DNA of 64,000 nt, taken from the NCBI GenBank assembly GCA_038087015.1, contig JASBNA010000066.1, forward strand, positions 124,001-188,000. Reading direction: 5' to 3'. A model generated the notes under the pieces. The model worked only from the letters and a program-made list of their open reading frames with translations. It ran no database searches and was not told the DNA's origin. The stretch is from Cerrena zonata. Its lineage: Eukaryota; Basidiomycota; Agaricomycetes; Polyporales; Cerrenaceae. The position numbers and the translations under genes are program-made. Within the stretch, counting starts at the first letter, position 1, and each line of letters starts with the position of its first letter. Of this stretch, positions 10,002 to 21,184 are shown piece after piece.

Positions 10002-13001
10002 ATGGCAGACGACGACGGTGTGTCTGAGAAGAGGGCTGTTGGTACAGAAAGCGACGATGATCATACCATTGAAACGTTAAAGCTGTCGCTACCTAATGGA
10101 AATACAATGGATACAGAGAGTTATGATAGTGGAAGTGTCAATGAAGATCCCGACACAACCATTGACTCCTGTACTACTGATGGCGTTGGTTCGCGGGTGG
10201 ATAAAAGCTATGATACTGGAAGTGACGAAGAATTATCCGAAGAAAGTGATAATGGAGAAGATAAAGACGAAGAGGAAGATGAACCTCCAAAATTAAAGTA
10301 CATTCGAGTGAATAAGCTTCCAGCAAACTTTTTTGTACGTGATGCTCTATCTACCAGTACGTTTCACGAATCAGTTTTCATATTCGCCACTCACTCGGGT
10401 CTAATACACATTACAAGACCTGATTTCACTACAGTCAGGACGTTCAAGGCTCACAGGGCGTCTGTTTTATCTTTATATACAGATGGGAAATACTTCGCAT
10501 CAGGATCGATGGACGGTACAATTGTTATAGGTTCCATTGAAGATGAGAAGGACATTGTTGCATTTGATTTCAAGAGACCTATTCATGCGGTCATATTGGA
10601 CCAGAATTATCACAGAAGTAGAAGTTTTATCAGCGGAGGGATGAGTGGTAAGGTCATTTATTCTTCTAAAAACTGGTTGGGTCAAAGATCTGATGTCATT
10701 CTCGATCAAGATAAGGGCCCAATTGTTTCTATTCAAAAAATTGATGACTTAATATTATGGATGAGTGATGCTGGTATTACCGTCTATCATATCACGACGA
10801 AAAGAGTCATATCTACAATAAAAAAACCCGACAATTCACCTAGAAGTGATTTATATTGGCCAAGAGTACACTTTCCTGAAGTCGATAGAATATTGATTGC
10901 ATGGGCTGATCATATATGGTCTTTAAGGGTGTCCATCAAGTCAGTAGATGATGGCGATAATGTGCTGACTCAAACGCGGTCAGTTAAAAGTAAAATACTC
11001 CTGTCGTCAAATACCATATCCTTTAGAGCCGTTCAGGAGAAAAAAATTGAAGTCGAACATATTTTCAAGTTTGATAGTTTAATTGCTGGTATATCCAGTT
11101 TCAAAGACGATCTATGGATGATTCTAACTTATAATACTCCGGAAAGGGATCCCGATACTAACAAAATGGCATTCCCGCCTCCAGATTTGAAGCTTGTTAA
11201 CTCTGCATCAGGAGATATTGAACACGAAGAGGAAATTGGGCTCAAAAATATCCAAGGTTTAGGATTGAATGATTACCTTTTGGGCTCCCATATAGGAGAA
11301 AAGACTCCCAGCTATTTTATCATGAGCGCGAAAGATGGTGTTATCGCTCAAGAGACTCAATTAGATGATAGGTTGAATTGGTATCTCGAAAAACGAAGAT
11401 TCTTTGATGCTTGGAATATTAGTCAACACCTAGTCTCCCCAATCAAAAGACTCAATTTTGGTACCCAATACGTAGATAGTCTAATCACTTTAGATAATTG
11501 GGAAGAAGCATCTGATTTTCTCAAAAAACTTCTTTGGTTGAATTTAGAAGATTTACCTGAAGCAGATACCAAAAGTACCATTTTGACTGGACGTTCGGAT
11601 ATTCTGCTGACTGAGGAAATGGATAACTATGTTAAGGAAGTGACTTCCCAGTGGTCAATTTGGGCGGATATCTTCATCAAATCAAATCATATTAAAGAAT
11701 TAACTGATATCATTCCGACTAATGCCAAGTTGAATTTACCCCATAACATATATAATACTATTTTGGAATACTGGTTATCCAAAATTGACGATAATGACAC
11801 TTTTTATAGACTTATTGATTGGGACCCCGACCTTTATGATATAAAATTGATTCAATCAAAATTGGAAGAATTGTTAGAACGTGATGACTCGAATGATAGA
11901 TTGAGGAAATCACTAACTGAATTGTACGTTAAATCGTTCAACCCCATCAAGGCTGTTCCTCATTTGATACATCTACGTGATTATAATCTTATTTCATTTT
12001 TAGCTTCCAATCATCTACTTACAAATTTCAAAAATGATATTCCACGTATAATAACTTTGCGGTTCAAACCAAAAGAAATTGAAGAGTTGCCAGTTCAAGA
12101 TTTGGGTGACAAATTAGCAGATATAATTGATATTTTGGTTGAAAACAGGCATGAAATCCCTTCAGGAGATATAATACAGCTTATGTTTGATAATCATTTG
12201 GAATTTATAAACTACTTCTACCTAGAAAAATTAGCAGCAGTGGATGAGTATCTTTCGTATCCGTTCGGAAACGAAAGAATAAAACTATATGCCAACTTTG
12301 ATCGACCAAAACTTCTTCCATTTTTAACCAAGTACAGCAAATATGATATAGACGAGGCTATAAGACTCTGTGAGGATAATGATTTTGTCGAAGAACTAGT
12401 TTATTTATTGGGTAAGATTGGTGAAAACAAAAAAGCGTTGATGCTAATCATAGATGAATTAGACGATCCAGAGAAGGCAATAAAATTTGCTAAACACCAA
12501 AATGATAAAGAAGCCTGGTCTATTCTTCTTGATTACTCTGTGAAAAAACCAAACTTCATTAAAGCTCTCATAGAATGTGCCGACGACCAATCAAACTCAT
12601 ACTATGATCCTATTACAATCTTGGAAAGAATGCCCCATAATGTGAAAATTGAAGGTCTTAAAAACTCAGTTACCAAAATCTCGAACAATAATGATTTGAA
12701 TCTAATGTTAAATCAACTTATTTTGAAAATTGTTTATAAGCAATCGGAAGAAGTGTCGTCTGTATACCAACAACAACAGCTCAAAGGTGTCGAGGTTGAC
12801 ATAAGCTCGGACGAGATCAAGAATTTAGTCAACCGCTACGAAACAATTGTGATGTATAGCGAGCCAGGAGCTACTGATAAAAAGCTAACCAATGAGCTGA
12901 AACTATTGAATGATACAGCACTGATGCTCAACAAGAAAACCCATTCTGGTTTGAATAAGAAATTGGAACACTTGTTCATTCTTAAAAAACACATAGAATA
13001 G
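10002..13001 (+). CDS. VPS41: VPS41, HOPS complex subunit
   Basis: 999 residues (yeast Vps41 is 992). HOPS subunit that acts in vacuolar fusion and in AP-3 transport from Golgi to vacuole. A strongly acidic N-terminal tail (about 95 residues) is followed by a WD40/beta-propeller region starting KYIRVNKLPANFFVRDALS and including THSGLIHI and FKAHRASVLSLYTDGKYFASGSMDGT. The second half is an alpha-solenoid with the clathrin heavy chain repeat at about residues 800-920 (LYANFDRPKLLPFL, CEDNDFVEELVYLLGKIG). No C-terminal RING is apparent, as in S. cerevisiae. Confidence 0.95.
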   Translation: MADDDGVSEKRAVGTESDDDHTIETLKLSLPNGNTMDTESYDSGSVNEDPDTTIDSCTTDGVGSRVDKSYDTGSDEELSEESDNGEDKDEEEDEPPKLKYIRVNKLPANFFVRDALSTSTFHESVFIFATHSGLIHITRPDFTTVRTFKAHRASVLSLYTDGKYFASGSMDGTIVIGSIEDEKDIVAFDFKRPIHAVILDQNYHRSRSFISGGMSGKVIYSSKNWLGQRSDVILDQDKGPIVSIQKIDDLILWMSDAGITVYHITTKRVISTIKKPDNSPRSDLYWPRVHFPEVDRILIAWADHIWSLRVSIKSVDDGDNVLTQTRSVKSKILLSSNTISFRAVQEKKIEVEHIFKFDSLIAGISSFKDDLWMILTYNTPERDPDTNKMAFPPPDLKLVNSASGDIEHEEEIGLKNIQGLGLNDYLLGSHIGEKTPSYFIMSAKDGVIAQETQLDDRLNWYLEKRRFFDAWNISQHLVSPIKRLNFGTQYVDSLITLDNWEEASDFLKKLLWLNLEDLPEADTKSTILTGRSDILLTEEMDNYVKEVTSQWSIWADIFIKSNHIKELTDIIPTNAKLNLPHNIYNTILEYWLSKIDDNDTFYRLIDWDPDLYDIKLIQSKLEELLERDDSNDRLRKSLTELYVKSFNPIKAVPHLIHLRDYNLISFLASNHLLTNFKNDIPRIITLRFKPKEIEELPVQDLGDKLADIIDILVENRHEIPSGDIIQLMFDNHLEFINYFYLEKLAAVDEYLSYPFGNERIKLYANFDRPKLLPFLTKYSKYDIDEAIRLCEDNDFVEELVYLLGKIGENKKALMLIIDELDDPEKAIKFAKHQNDKEAWSILLDYSVKKPNFIKALIECADDQSNSYYDPITILERMPHNVKIEGLKNSVTKISNNNDLNLMLNQLILKIVYKQSEEVSSVYQQQQLKGVEVDISSDEIKNLVNRYETIVMYSEPGATDKKLTNELKLLNDTALMLNKKTHSGLNKKLEHLFILKKHIE

Positions 13002-13237
13002 CCTTGGGATCCAGAAATCCATTATTTAATCTTTATATAATACCTTTGCATATACAAAATTGATGATTATTCAATTTATACTTCAATTACTTCGTAATTC
13101 TTTTGGTTGCATTTGTCGACCAAACCTTTTATTTTTTTTTTTTTGCGGCAAAAGACAGAGGCCACAAAAAATATAAGCTTATATTATACTAAAAGCATAT
13201 ATATATATACCGAGTTAAAGCTTCTATAGATAATCTG

Positions 13238-14326
13238 ATGAGTTATGCATCTCCCTCTTACAATGAAGGGCTAATGTTGTCTTCAAATTTTGAATACCAT
13301 ACCCTTTTTACCCCAGGCGGAAGGAACAAGTCATCACCCGATTCGAACTACGCCATATCTGGTCTATCTTCTTCTCAAAATAGCTTCAGCAAGACCCATT
13401 GCAACACACCTGAATACAAGCTTTCTCCGGACTCTACACTAGACAATGTAGGGGCATTGTCTCGGAAGCCTTCAAGCAAAATGTCTAGAATGTTTAGCAA
13501 AATGAAAAGCTTTAAGAATCAAGCAAAAGTATCGATAGAGAGTCCGGCACCTTTGAAAAACGAAGACTATGATGACATAATTGAAGAAATTTATTATTCC
13601 TATTTGAATGCAAATCCTCAATTACACTCACAAGTATCCAGAAAAGAAAAAGAGCCTACTCTTATATCAATGGCAAAGAAAACATTCTCAGCATTTCATT
13701 CGGGAGAGGAATCTACGATGAACAAACTTAAAGGATATGGCAGTTATATTCAAGGGAAAAAACTAAGTGATTTGGATAGTCAACTTGACAAACTCATATC
13801 AGATTTAACTAGCTTCAAGCAAGATTACACTTTCGGAAAAATAGAGGACGACGACTCATTGTGGAATTTGTCGTATGAAGATAGTATACAAATGAGTACA
13901 GAGAATAGCATAGAAGGGCAAACTTGCAAAAATGACTCGATATTATCAACAAGTACTATGAATGAAACCCCATCAGCTGCTATGAACAAAGAAAATTCTT
14001 CTGCTCCAGTAAGACTTCAAGAACGAAAGAGCTTATTCAAAAACTTTAAGTTTTCCGACTTCAATACTACAAATTTCAAGACTAAAGTAAATTCAGCAAA
14101 GGGAATCTTAGTACCAGTTGAAAAAAACACTAACTATGAGGATGAAGCTCTTGCTGAAAGGACGGAATCGGGTATAGTGAAAAGTAGGAAAACTTATGAC
14201 GAAAGGAAAGATCGAGCAGGGGTCATTTACCTGGAAACCAAAACCGAAACAATGCCTTCAAGATCTATGAGATTGAAACGGAGACTCAGTTCTCGCGTAT
14301 CTTATAAACGATTTAATGTGTATTGA
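13238..14326 (+). CDS. Unknown Ser-rich protein with KEN box and basic C-terminus
   Basis: 362 residues, not recognised. It is Ser/Asn-rich and looks largely disordered. A short folded-looking stretch lies at residues 105-130 (NEDYDDIIEEIYYSYLNANPQ). Visible short motifs are a KEN box (AAMNKENSSA, about residue 248), typical of APC/C substrates, and a very basic C-terminus (MRLKRRLSSRVSYKRF) with several RxxS sites that could bind membranes or serve as a phosphorylation target. The ATG follows a TA-rich promoter (13198-13211) and the frame is clean, so it is very probably a real gene. Converges on TVP23 with 39 bases between stops. Confidence 0.75.
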   Translation: MSYASPSYNEGLMLSSNFEYHTLFTPGGRNKSSPDSNYAISGLSSSQNSFSKTHCNTPEYKLSPDSTLDNVGALSRKPSSKMSRMFSKMKSFKNQAKVSIESPAPLKNEDYDDIIEEIYYSYLNANPQLHSQVSRKEKEPTLISMAKKTFSAFHSGEESTMNKLKGYGSYIQGKKLSDLDSQLDKLISDLTSFKQDYTFGKIEDDDSLWNLSYEDSIQMSTENSIEGQTCKNDSILSTSTMNETPSAAMNKENSSAPVRLQERKSLFKNFKFSDFNTTNFKTKVNSAKGILVPVEKNTNYEDEALAERTESGIVKSRKTYDERKDRAGVIYLETKTETMPSRSMRLKRRLSSRVSYKRFNVY

Positions 14327-14365
14327 TTATAATCAAGAGAGTAGATAACTCATGTAAGATTCTAA

Positions 14366-15058
14366 TTATGCAAAAGGGTTCAATCTCGTTAAGAGGCCAC
14401 CTGTAGCTCTGGAAAATAAATCAGTAGCCAAATTATTGGCCTTACCAAATTTATCACATTTAGTGAAAGCAACAGCGTTAGTCAACGATAAGGAAACAGA
14501 AATTGTGATCAAAATCAAATACAAAAATTCAAATTTGAGTATGGCCATAATCCCCAAAACAATCCATGCAGCTGGTTGTCCATATAATAAAATCCAAAAA
14601 ACTTTCGAATCTATTGGGTTAATTATACGATTTGGATCTGCGCTCTCGAAAACCCAAACGTTTTCGAACTCTCCATTGGGTGAGTTTTTGACGAAGTTTG
14701 TTTCATTCCACCATCTCAAACCCACTAATAGTCTACCACTGATATTCTTCAAGTTCCAAAAATCTGCTGAAATTAATAAAACAAGTATAATGAAATGTAA
14801 GATGAACTTATTATTTTTTGTGATGAGCCCAAGTATAAGGTTACCGAAGATGTAGATAAAAATTGGAGCAATTCTAAATGTTATATAGAACAAAAGTGCT
14901 ACCGGGTGGGAAGATTCTTTTAATCTCTGATATAAAGTCCAGTTAGCAGGGTCAGTGATATCCTGTGCGTTTCTGGTAGATGGAGCTGTATTCGCTTCAC
15001 GGCTAGCGTTGAGGCCCGATGGAGCCTCGTCTGACTCAATTGCAGTATACTGAGACAT
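14366..15058 (-). CDS. TVP23: TVP23, Golgi membrane protein
   Basis: 230 residues. Member of the TVP23/FAM18 family of late-Golgi membrane proteins found in Tlg2 vesicles. Family core: SSHPVALLFYITFRIAPIFIY, then SADFWNLKNISGRLLVGLRWW, then ENVWVFESADPNRIINPIDS, with four hydrophobic segments. The N-terminal 45 residues are hydrophilic and the C-terminus ends in FSRATGGLLTRLNPFA. Divergent from PET100 across 201 bases. Confidence 0.95.
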   Translation of the reverse strand: MSQYTAIESDEAPSGLNASREANTAPSTRNAQDITDPANWTLYQRLKESSHPVALLFYITFRIAPIFIYIFGNLILGLITKNNKFILHFIILVLLISADFWNLKNISGRLLVGLRWWNETNFVKNSPNGEFENVWVFESADPNRIINPIDSKVFWILLYGQPAAWIVLGIMAILKFEFLYLILITISVSLSLTNAVAFTKCDKFGKANNLATDLFSRATGGLLTRLNPFA

Positions 15059-15259
15059 TAATTGATAGCTAATGAGTATACCTACAATCCAATTGACGTT
15101 ATTGATGTGTTCTTGTTTCGAAAGATTTTTCTTTTCAATATTTAATTGGTGTACGGGTGCACATTCCTGATCAAAAAAAAATATCCTTCAAAGATAAAAA
15201 GCTAATGGGCAGTTTTCCAATCATACTCTTTCTTTAAGTAAAGAGAAGAACAGACCAAA

Positions 15260-15655
15260 ATGGCTTATCAAAGGTTCTTTGCTGGTATAACCAGAACTCA
15301 ATTAGAGACTTTCAAGGTATGTGCTATTCAGCTCTTTGGAAATGGGCGTATTCTACATTTATTCATTAATTTTTTATGTAAATACTAACGGTGAAAATAG
15401 TTTGGTTTTTGTCTTTTAACACCTATTGCTGTTATGTACTATGTTGGTCTTAACCCGGAGAGAAAATTCAATCTTCCAGGTTACTGGCCAGACCCTGAAA
15501 CTTTGAATCAAGTTCCTAAAGAGCCACACGAAATCCAAGCTGAAGTTGCTAGAATAAGAAGAATGAGGATGGAAAAGAGAAAAAGATTGGAAGCTAAAGC
15601 CAGAGAACTAGGTATCGAACTAGAAGATGAAGATAGTGCTAAAGAGCTCAAGTAG
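15260..15655 (+). CDS. PET100: PET100, cytochrome c oxidase assembly chaperone (two exons)
   Basis: Exon 1 (15260-15316) encodes MAYQRFFAGITRTQLETFK; exon 2 (15401-15655) continues FGFCLLTPIAVMYYVGLNP. The spliced protein is 103 residues. The TRTQLE.F start, a single membrane helix, FNLPGYWPDPETLNQVP and a highly charged C-terminal helix match Pet100, an inner mitochondrial membrane chaperone for complex IV assembly. The first methionine of exon 2 alone would lose the matrix segment and half of the helix, so the spliced form is clearly right. Confidence 0.93.
15317..15400 (+). other. Intron in PET100 (84 bp)
   Basis: 5' splice site GTATGT at 15317, perfect branch site TACTAAC at 15383-15389, 3' splice site TAG at 15398-15400. 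Joining keeps the frame and restores the Pet100 N-terminus. Confidence 0.93.
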
Positions 15656-16132
15656 GAATGTGGCGATATTCCTTTGCAAGCATCCTTAGGGGTGTTATAT
15701 GCTTTCCACGATTAATTCTAATGACGATATCTTCTCAACTCTTGTATATAATATAAAAGGTTAACTTGAACTACATATCATATAAATATCAGATTCAATG
15801 TGCAATGTTTTTTTTATGAAATTTTTTTTTTGTAAAAGCTAAGATCAATATTAATCAATAAATTCTATAAACTGAAGAACTAAAAAGAAGAAATCAGATC
15901 ATTCAAAGGAAACAAGTAAAAATTGAATAGAAGAATACAAAGTGACACTTTTCCTTTCAAATTTATACTCTATTGAAGGAAAAGACAAAAATCGAGGTAC
16001 TTTGTACCTTTCTGAAGAAGAAAAAAGGAACTCTTTAAGCATCATGACATCGTTTCTGTAATTGAAAAGTAAAATAGAACTAAAAAAAGGAATGAAAAGT
16101 CTAAAAATGATAAATCGAATAACATAAGGAAG
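15656..16132. other. Convergent intergenic region PET100/PDC2
   Basis: AT-rich, with short A and T runs (15808-15831). No gene, RNA or repeat recognised; serves as 3' flank of both genes. Confidence 0.4.
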
Positions 16133-19078
16133 CTAATTAGTACCGGGGAAGCCTTCGTGTTTGCTTAGACTGTATTTGTTTTGCAATTCTGCTAAATTGA
16201 CTTTTAATTCATCGACAGTATTGCTGGAAAGTTTAACTGAGTCAGAATGTTTACTATTATCAATTAACCTGGTCAACATTATCATCAACTCAGAATCATC
16301 TATTTTTTGAGATGCTAAATAGGCACTTGAGTTTAAATGGGTTGGACTATTTGAACCATGTGATCCGTAATGGCCTCTATGAGCTAGATTAGTGCTGGAC
16401 CTTGACTTATAACTTATCCCGCTAAAGACAGTTTTAGATAAAACACTTTGATTCAAAGAAGCTGCACCTCTTTGATATGGAGGTGAAGAGGCAGAAGAAG
16501 GTAAAGAATCATTTAAAGGAGGAGTGGAAACATAAGGAAATTGGACAGTGCCGTTTGGATTAGTTGGAGAGTACTCATACAGAGGTCTTTTATTACTTTG
16601 ATGAGTTCCTCCATTCCCATACAATGTTGTATCATCATCGAGCTTATGTTTTCGACTAAGATCCGAAAAAGTATCAATCACCGGTACTGAATTAGTTGAA
16701 GCAAATTTAGAAAGACTTGGAGCAGTTGCATTACTCAAAGCGTTACTGGAATCATAGGAAAGAGAGTTACTCTTAGCAGAATGATTGAAGACACCACCTG
16801 CTGATACAGGGGCTGAAGTTGTAGCATTTACTGGAGAACCAACTGAATAATGAGGAGAACGTTCAACAACTCCGATATCCACACCATTACTGGCATCATG
16901 AGTAATAGTAGTAGAGCCAGTAGGATTAGTTGCATCCAATAAAGAATTAAAATTGACTGGGTTAGAAGAGATTGGATTTGTATTAGTGAATTCTGGGAAA
17001 GTTAAATCAACACCATTAAAATTATTCAGCAGAAGTTGATTTTGATTTATAGCTGATCCATGGGGAGTAGGGAGCGAGTGTTGAGCATCTTGAACTTGGG
17101 ATTGGTTATGGCCAGTATTTGTAGAAGGAACAGCGTTCATCGGGGAATTAGAGCTGACTGTGGATGATGACAAAGAAGGAGAGACTAATGAATTGACATT
17201 TTGATTTTGGCCTTGATTTTGGTTTTGATTTTGACTTTGATTTTGATTAGAAGAATACCAATTTTCATGAGCCAACAAATTATTATTGTTGAGATCTGAT
17301 AAAGTACCAATAGCATGATTGTTATTAAAATTACTAATTGAATTTGAGTTATCGGTTGATCCATTAGAAGGTTTATGATTTGGGTTTTTATTTGGATCAG
17401 GATTATCAATATCTTCATTACCAAAAGATTCCAGTAAACAACTGCCAATAATTTCTTCGATTGAAACATAACTTAAAGTAATTTTACCTCTTTCATTGAC
17501 AAGACCCAATAAGTCATCAACATTCCAAGGAATCACCACGTTAAGATATTTCATAATTTCAACCAATTTATCATAGCTTTTATAATTATTATAGTTTGAG
17601 GTGATTGAATTCAAAGGTAATAAGCTTTCATTTGCAGCATTTGCAATTACTGGATCCGAGCTTGGCCAATTTTCATTCAAATTCAAAAGATGAGTTTTTT
17701 TCCAAGACATGAAGATTTTTTCTTTTGAAATTGAATCCCAAGATCTTTTAACCCATTCAATTACTTTAATTAAGGGTATTTGATAATCTGATTCTGATAA
17801 AACCGAGTCACTATTTGATCCATTAACCATTGTTTTGAAATTATTTAAAGTTATTGAATTTGATTTTAAAAACTGATTTGAATCATTATTTTTGAATTCT
17901 TTTTTATGATGAATTCTCTGAATATTTATCATTTCAAGATATTGTTGTAAACGGTATAAGATTTTAAATTCTTCGACAATACCAAAACTCATAGGTAAAT
18001 AATCGAATTTATCACCATTATACATTGAGGAAAAAGGATTTTTATGATTAGTATTATTTTTCAAATAACAAAGTTTAATGTTTTTAAATTGTAGATTAAT
18101 AATTCGATGAGAAGAAGAATCATCTAAAATAATAACAATTTTTCTATTGGGGGAAACATTGGATAATTTATGTTCAAGAGCCAATAAGTAGTTTTGAAAC
18201 ATTGAAGAGGTTATCCATTTATTTATATTAGATTTATAAAAAATTTGATAACTTTCAGTAATTTTATTCATTAAATTATGTTTTGAAATATTATTTGAAG
18301 ATAAATTTTTAAAATTATTATGGGAGCTTTGAGAAATATCAAATTTATCATATTTGCCAACTACTAAAGGAGTTAATTTTTCAGAGCCATCAATATTACA
18401 ACCAAGCATGATGGTTAATGAATTTTCAGTGGTGAAGCTTGATTGTTTCAACCCATTATCAACTGACGATACATCAAAGATTTGGTCTAATGGTAAAGAA
18501 TAAAACAATTTGAATTCATCCATTGTGAAAATATCTTGGGGTCGATAATTTTCCTTTTCGATTAAATGATTCAAATAGTCTTTCAAGTCTAGTTTTTCAT
18601 CAATTTTCCATACTTTATTTAATTTATGTTGGCCAGGATTGGATAATATCGCATTATTATCTCCATGCAAATTAATATTAAGTCTTTTAACAAAATGATT
18701 ACACCATTTATGATTGAATACACCATTCCCATCTTTTTCTGAATTCGGTAATCGAGTCCAGATCGAGTTGGCTGTCAGCTGTATTATCGGGGTGGTTATT
18801 GGAATATTTTCCCAAATGGCTTGAGTTATCCATTCGGTTAGAATTCTTCTTAATAATGGATTTGATTGTTTCCTCCTTCTCACCAATTGGAAATCGGTTT
18901 CCTTTGATGCAATCAAGTCATTCTTGGAACTCAATATTCTGGATATAGTTGTTTGTGAAGGAGCTTTTTCGCTTCTATATTGAATTTTAGCCCAATCTGC
19001 CAAATCAGCCTGAGTCATTTCTGGATTTGACTCAGACTTGAGACATATATCAATCTTCTGTTTGATCGTATACCCCAT
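16133..19078 (-). CDS. PDC2: PDC2, CENP-B/pogo-type transcriptional regulator of pyruvate decarboxylase and thiamine genes
   Basis: 981 residues (yeast Pdc2 is 925). A domesticated pogo/Tigger transposase: an N-terminal HTH (YTIKQKIDICLKSES, SQTTISRIL) is followed at about residues 65-140 by a CENP-B HTH (LLRRILTEWITQAIW, NIPITTPIIQLTANSIW, NGVFNHKW). A DDE-like domain spans about 185-400 (DIFTMDEFKLFYSLPLDQ, CNIDGSEKLTPLVVGKYD, KIVIILDDSSSHRIINLQ). These blocks match yeast Pdc2 closely. The second half is Asn/Gln/Ser-rich, with an NQNQSQNQNQNQ tract near residue 615, as expected of an activation region. Pdc2 works with Thi2/Thi3 to activate PDC and THI genes in S. cerevisiae; the same role here is inferred. 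It has a 3.4-kb gene-free upstream region. Confidence 0.9.
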   Translation of the reverse strand: MGYTIKQKIDICLKSESNPEMTQADLADWAKIQYRSEKAPSQTTISRILSSKNDLIASKETDFQLVRRRKQSNPLLRRILTEWITQAIWENIPITTPIIQLTANSIWTRLPNSEKDGNGVFNHKWCNHFVKRLNINLHGDNNAILSNPGQHKLNKVWKIDEKLDLKDYLNHLIEKENYRPQDIFTMDEFKLFYSLPLDQIFDVSSVDNGLKQSSFTTENSLTIMLGCNIDGSEKLTPLVVGKYDKFDISQSSHNNFKNLSSNNISKHNLMNKITESYQIFYKSNINKWITSSMFQNYLLALEHKLSNVSPNRKIVIILDDSSSHRIINLQFKNIKLCYLKNNTNHKNPFSSMYNGDKFDYLPMSFGIVEEFKILYRLQQYLEMINIQRIHHKKEFKNNDSNQFLKSNSITLNNFKTMVNGSNSDSVLSESDYQIPLIKVIEWVKRSWDSISKEKIFMSWKKTHLLNLNENWPSSDPVIANAANESLLPLNSITSNYNNYKSYDKLVEIMKYLNVVIPWNVDDLLGLVNERGKITLSYVSIEEIIGSCLLESFGNEDIDNPDPNKNPNHKPSNGSTDNSNSISNFNNNHAIGTLSDLNNNNLLAHENWYSSNQNQSQNQNQNQGQNQNVNSLVSPSLSSSTVSSNSPMNAVPSTNTGHNQSQVQDAQHSLPTPHGSAINQNQLLLNNFNGVDLTFPEFTNTNPISSNPVNFNSLLDATNPTGSTTITHDASNGVDIGVVERSPHYSVGSPVNATTSAPVSAGGVFNHSAKSNSLSYDSSNALSNATAPSLSKFASTNSVPVIDTFSDLSRKHKLDDDTTLYGNGGTHQSNKRPLYEYSPTNPNGTVQFPYVSTPPLNDSLPSSASSPPYQRGAASLNQSVLSKTVFSGISYKSRSSTNLAHRGHYGSHGSNSPTHLNSSAYLASQKIDDSELMIMLTRLIDNSKHSDSVKLSSNTVDELKVNLAELQNKYSLSKHEGFPGTN

Positions 19079-19269
19079 CGTAAGTGCTTTATTCTAGCAG
19101 TGTTCTCCCCTTATTCAGGAACAATCACCAGGACCAAATACAACTAAAGTAAGGGTTAGAAAGTAAGGGTTAGAAGGTTATAAATGTTAAAAGAATTGGG
19201 TTATGATTTTCTTTCTTTTTTTTTTTAACTTTTTTAGCAGGCACACTTTAAAGGAAACAAACCAAACGG

Positions 19270-19300
<31 letters not shown>

Positions 19301-20443
19301 TGAAAAATTAAAATGGTTGAAAAAAAAAATGGAATTTCTCGAGATTAAATTGAATAGATTTCGGAACAAGGAATGATATTAATAGACAGATGCTAGTCAG
19401 ACATAAGTGTGGGTGGGAGACTGAGATCTGGAGAAAAAAGAAACAACAACCCACTGCAGAACTCACTAGAAATTGAGACAAAATTCAAATATAACCACTA
19501 TTGTTTGGATCACAGTCAAGAAAAGAGATGCTAAAGGCTTTGTCAAAGAGGTCTACCCAAAGGTTATAGACTCGAAGGAGCAACGATATGTATGGACTAA
19601 AGCAGTGACGTTTTAGTTGTCAAAAAATACAAACAAACAAAACAAGAATTAAAAGATTGAACAAAAACCTTGTTAACGATGTGACAAACGAAGCCCAGAG
19701 AATCTTGGCAGTGATAGCCCGAAGTAATGAAATTTATGGTAGGGGATCAACAAGGGGTCAAAAGACGGTTTCTGTAATGAATGTGGATAGTTATGGTGAA
19801 AATGGTACAATTGCAAAAAAAAAAAAAAAAAAAAGAAGAACCGTTATTTGACAAGCAATCAAGGATTGACAGCTTAAACAATGGGATAATTCTGATTGAT
19901 CGAGAACAGGCGAAATCGACAAATTAAAGAACAGGTGGAAGCAAAGTAAGGAAAATAGACAATACTGTAGACAAAAATGTAGGCAAAAGAGTAGACAAAA
20001 ACTCAAGTATATACGTTAGAAGTAATGGAACAGGGATAATAAAAAATCACTCCAGGATGATATTTTCTTAATCGGAGTAATTCGAGTCAAGAATTATCCA
20101 ATGACAACAATAAGCTTATCACAAAAGGAGATTGACTTTCCTTCAAACCAAGCAAGATAAGTAAGAAAAAGCAAAAAGCAAAAAAAAAAAAAAAAAAAAA
20201 AAAATTAAATTAAATTAAATTAAATTAAATGAAATAAAGAGTAAGAAATAAGAGAAACGACCATTCTCGATTACCAAACATCAGCCAATTACCAAGGGAT
20301 AGACTAAGAACAAAGAAAATGCCGAAAGCATAATTTTAATTCCAGCAAGAATCAATGAAGGAAAAAATCAAGTGAAAAATAGGAATAACTCAAGGAAATG
20401 AAGAAAAATAGCGAAGAAAACAAAAAAAAAAAAAAAAAAAAAG
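19270..20443. repeat. Series of long poly(A) tracts upstream of PDC2
   Basis: Uninterrupted A runs of about 17-28 bases at 19270-19297, 19816-19834, 20180-20204 and 20421-20442, all on the plus strand, plus a TTAAA pentamer array at 20204-20230. Such tracts exclude nucleosomes. On the PDC2 (minus) strand they read as poly(T). Confidence 0.8.
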
Positions 20444-20738
20444 CGAAAAAAAGCGAAAAATGCTCAAAGATGTTATGAAATATGTATGAAATATGTATAA
20501 AGCATGTACAATCAAGAAAGGAATAGGTTATCGTACAGCCAAGGAAAGAACAAACCAGCGGTGGGCAAAAGAAAAGACCAGTGATACCACCACCGTTTAT
20601 GTCAAATTGTAAAGTAATTTAACATACTTCTATTGTTGATGATTTAACCGGATGCGCATTTTGACAGCTTTTAAATTTAAGAGGTACAGGTACGCATCCA
20701 CCAGTAGATTAGGGGTAAGGCCGTGTATTGAAAAGGGA

Positions 20739-20774
20739 TTTAATTATTTTATTTAATTATTTTATTTAATTATC
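20739..20774. repeat. 12-bp tandem repeat (TTTAATTATTTA)
   Basis: Three near-perfect copies of a 12-base AT-only unit between 20739 and 20774. Just upstream, GGATGCG (20650-20656) and CGCATCC (20693-20699) form a 7-base inverted repeat. Confidence 0.7.
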
Positions 20775-21184
20775 CGGAGAGGAGGTAAGAAAAATGACGA
20801 TCCGTTTAATCGGCTTTGCCAGTAGATGGCTTGATTTTTGAGGAAACGGCAAATACTGCTGTCTGTAGGAGCCTTGTTTCACTCATCTGGTTGACAAGAG
20901 TGCAGGAGACACTTACCGGATCAAGCTGCGCTACTACAAACTGCCAACCTGAACTTCCCGAAAAGGATTTTACGATACGAAGTGGTCTGCCAGCCAAAGG
21001 GACCCCCCAAAAAATATCCCGTTTGACAATTCATGACGTTGGTGAGATTTGCATCTGATTAGATCTTTTCGATAATGAAATTTCGGATATCTTTTTTGTG
21101 ACCAACATATCACTTTACCTTTTGTACTTGACTGGACATATATACTATATATTTATTGCCATTTGTATAAAGTTGTATCCGTTT

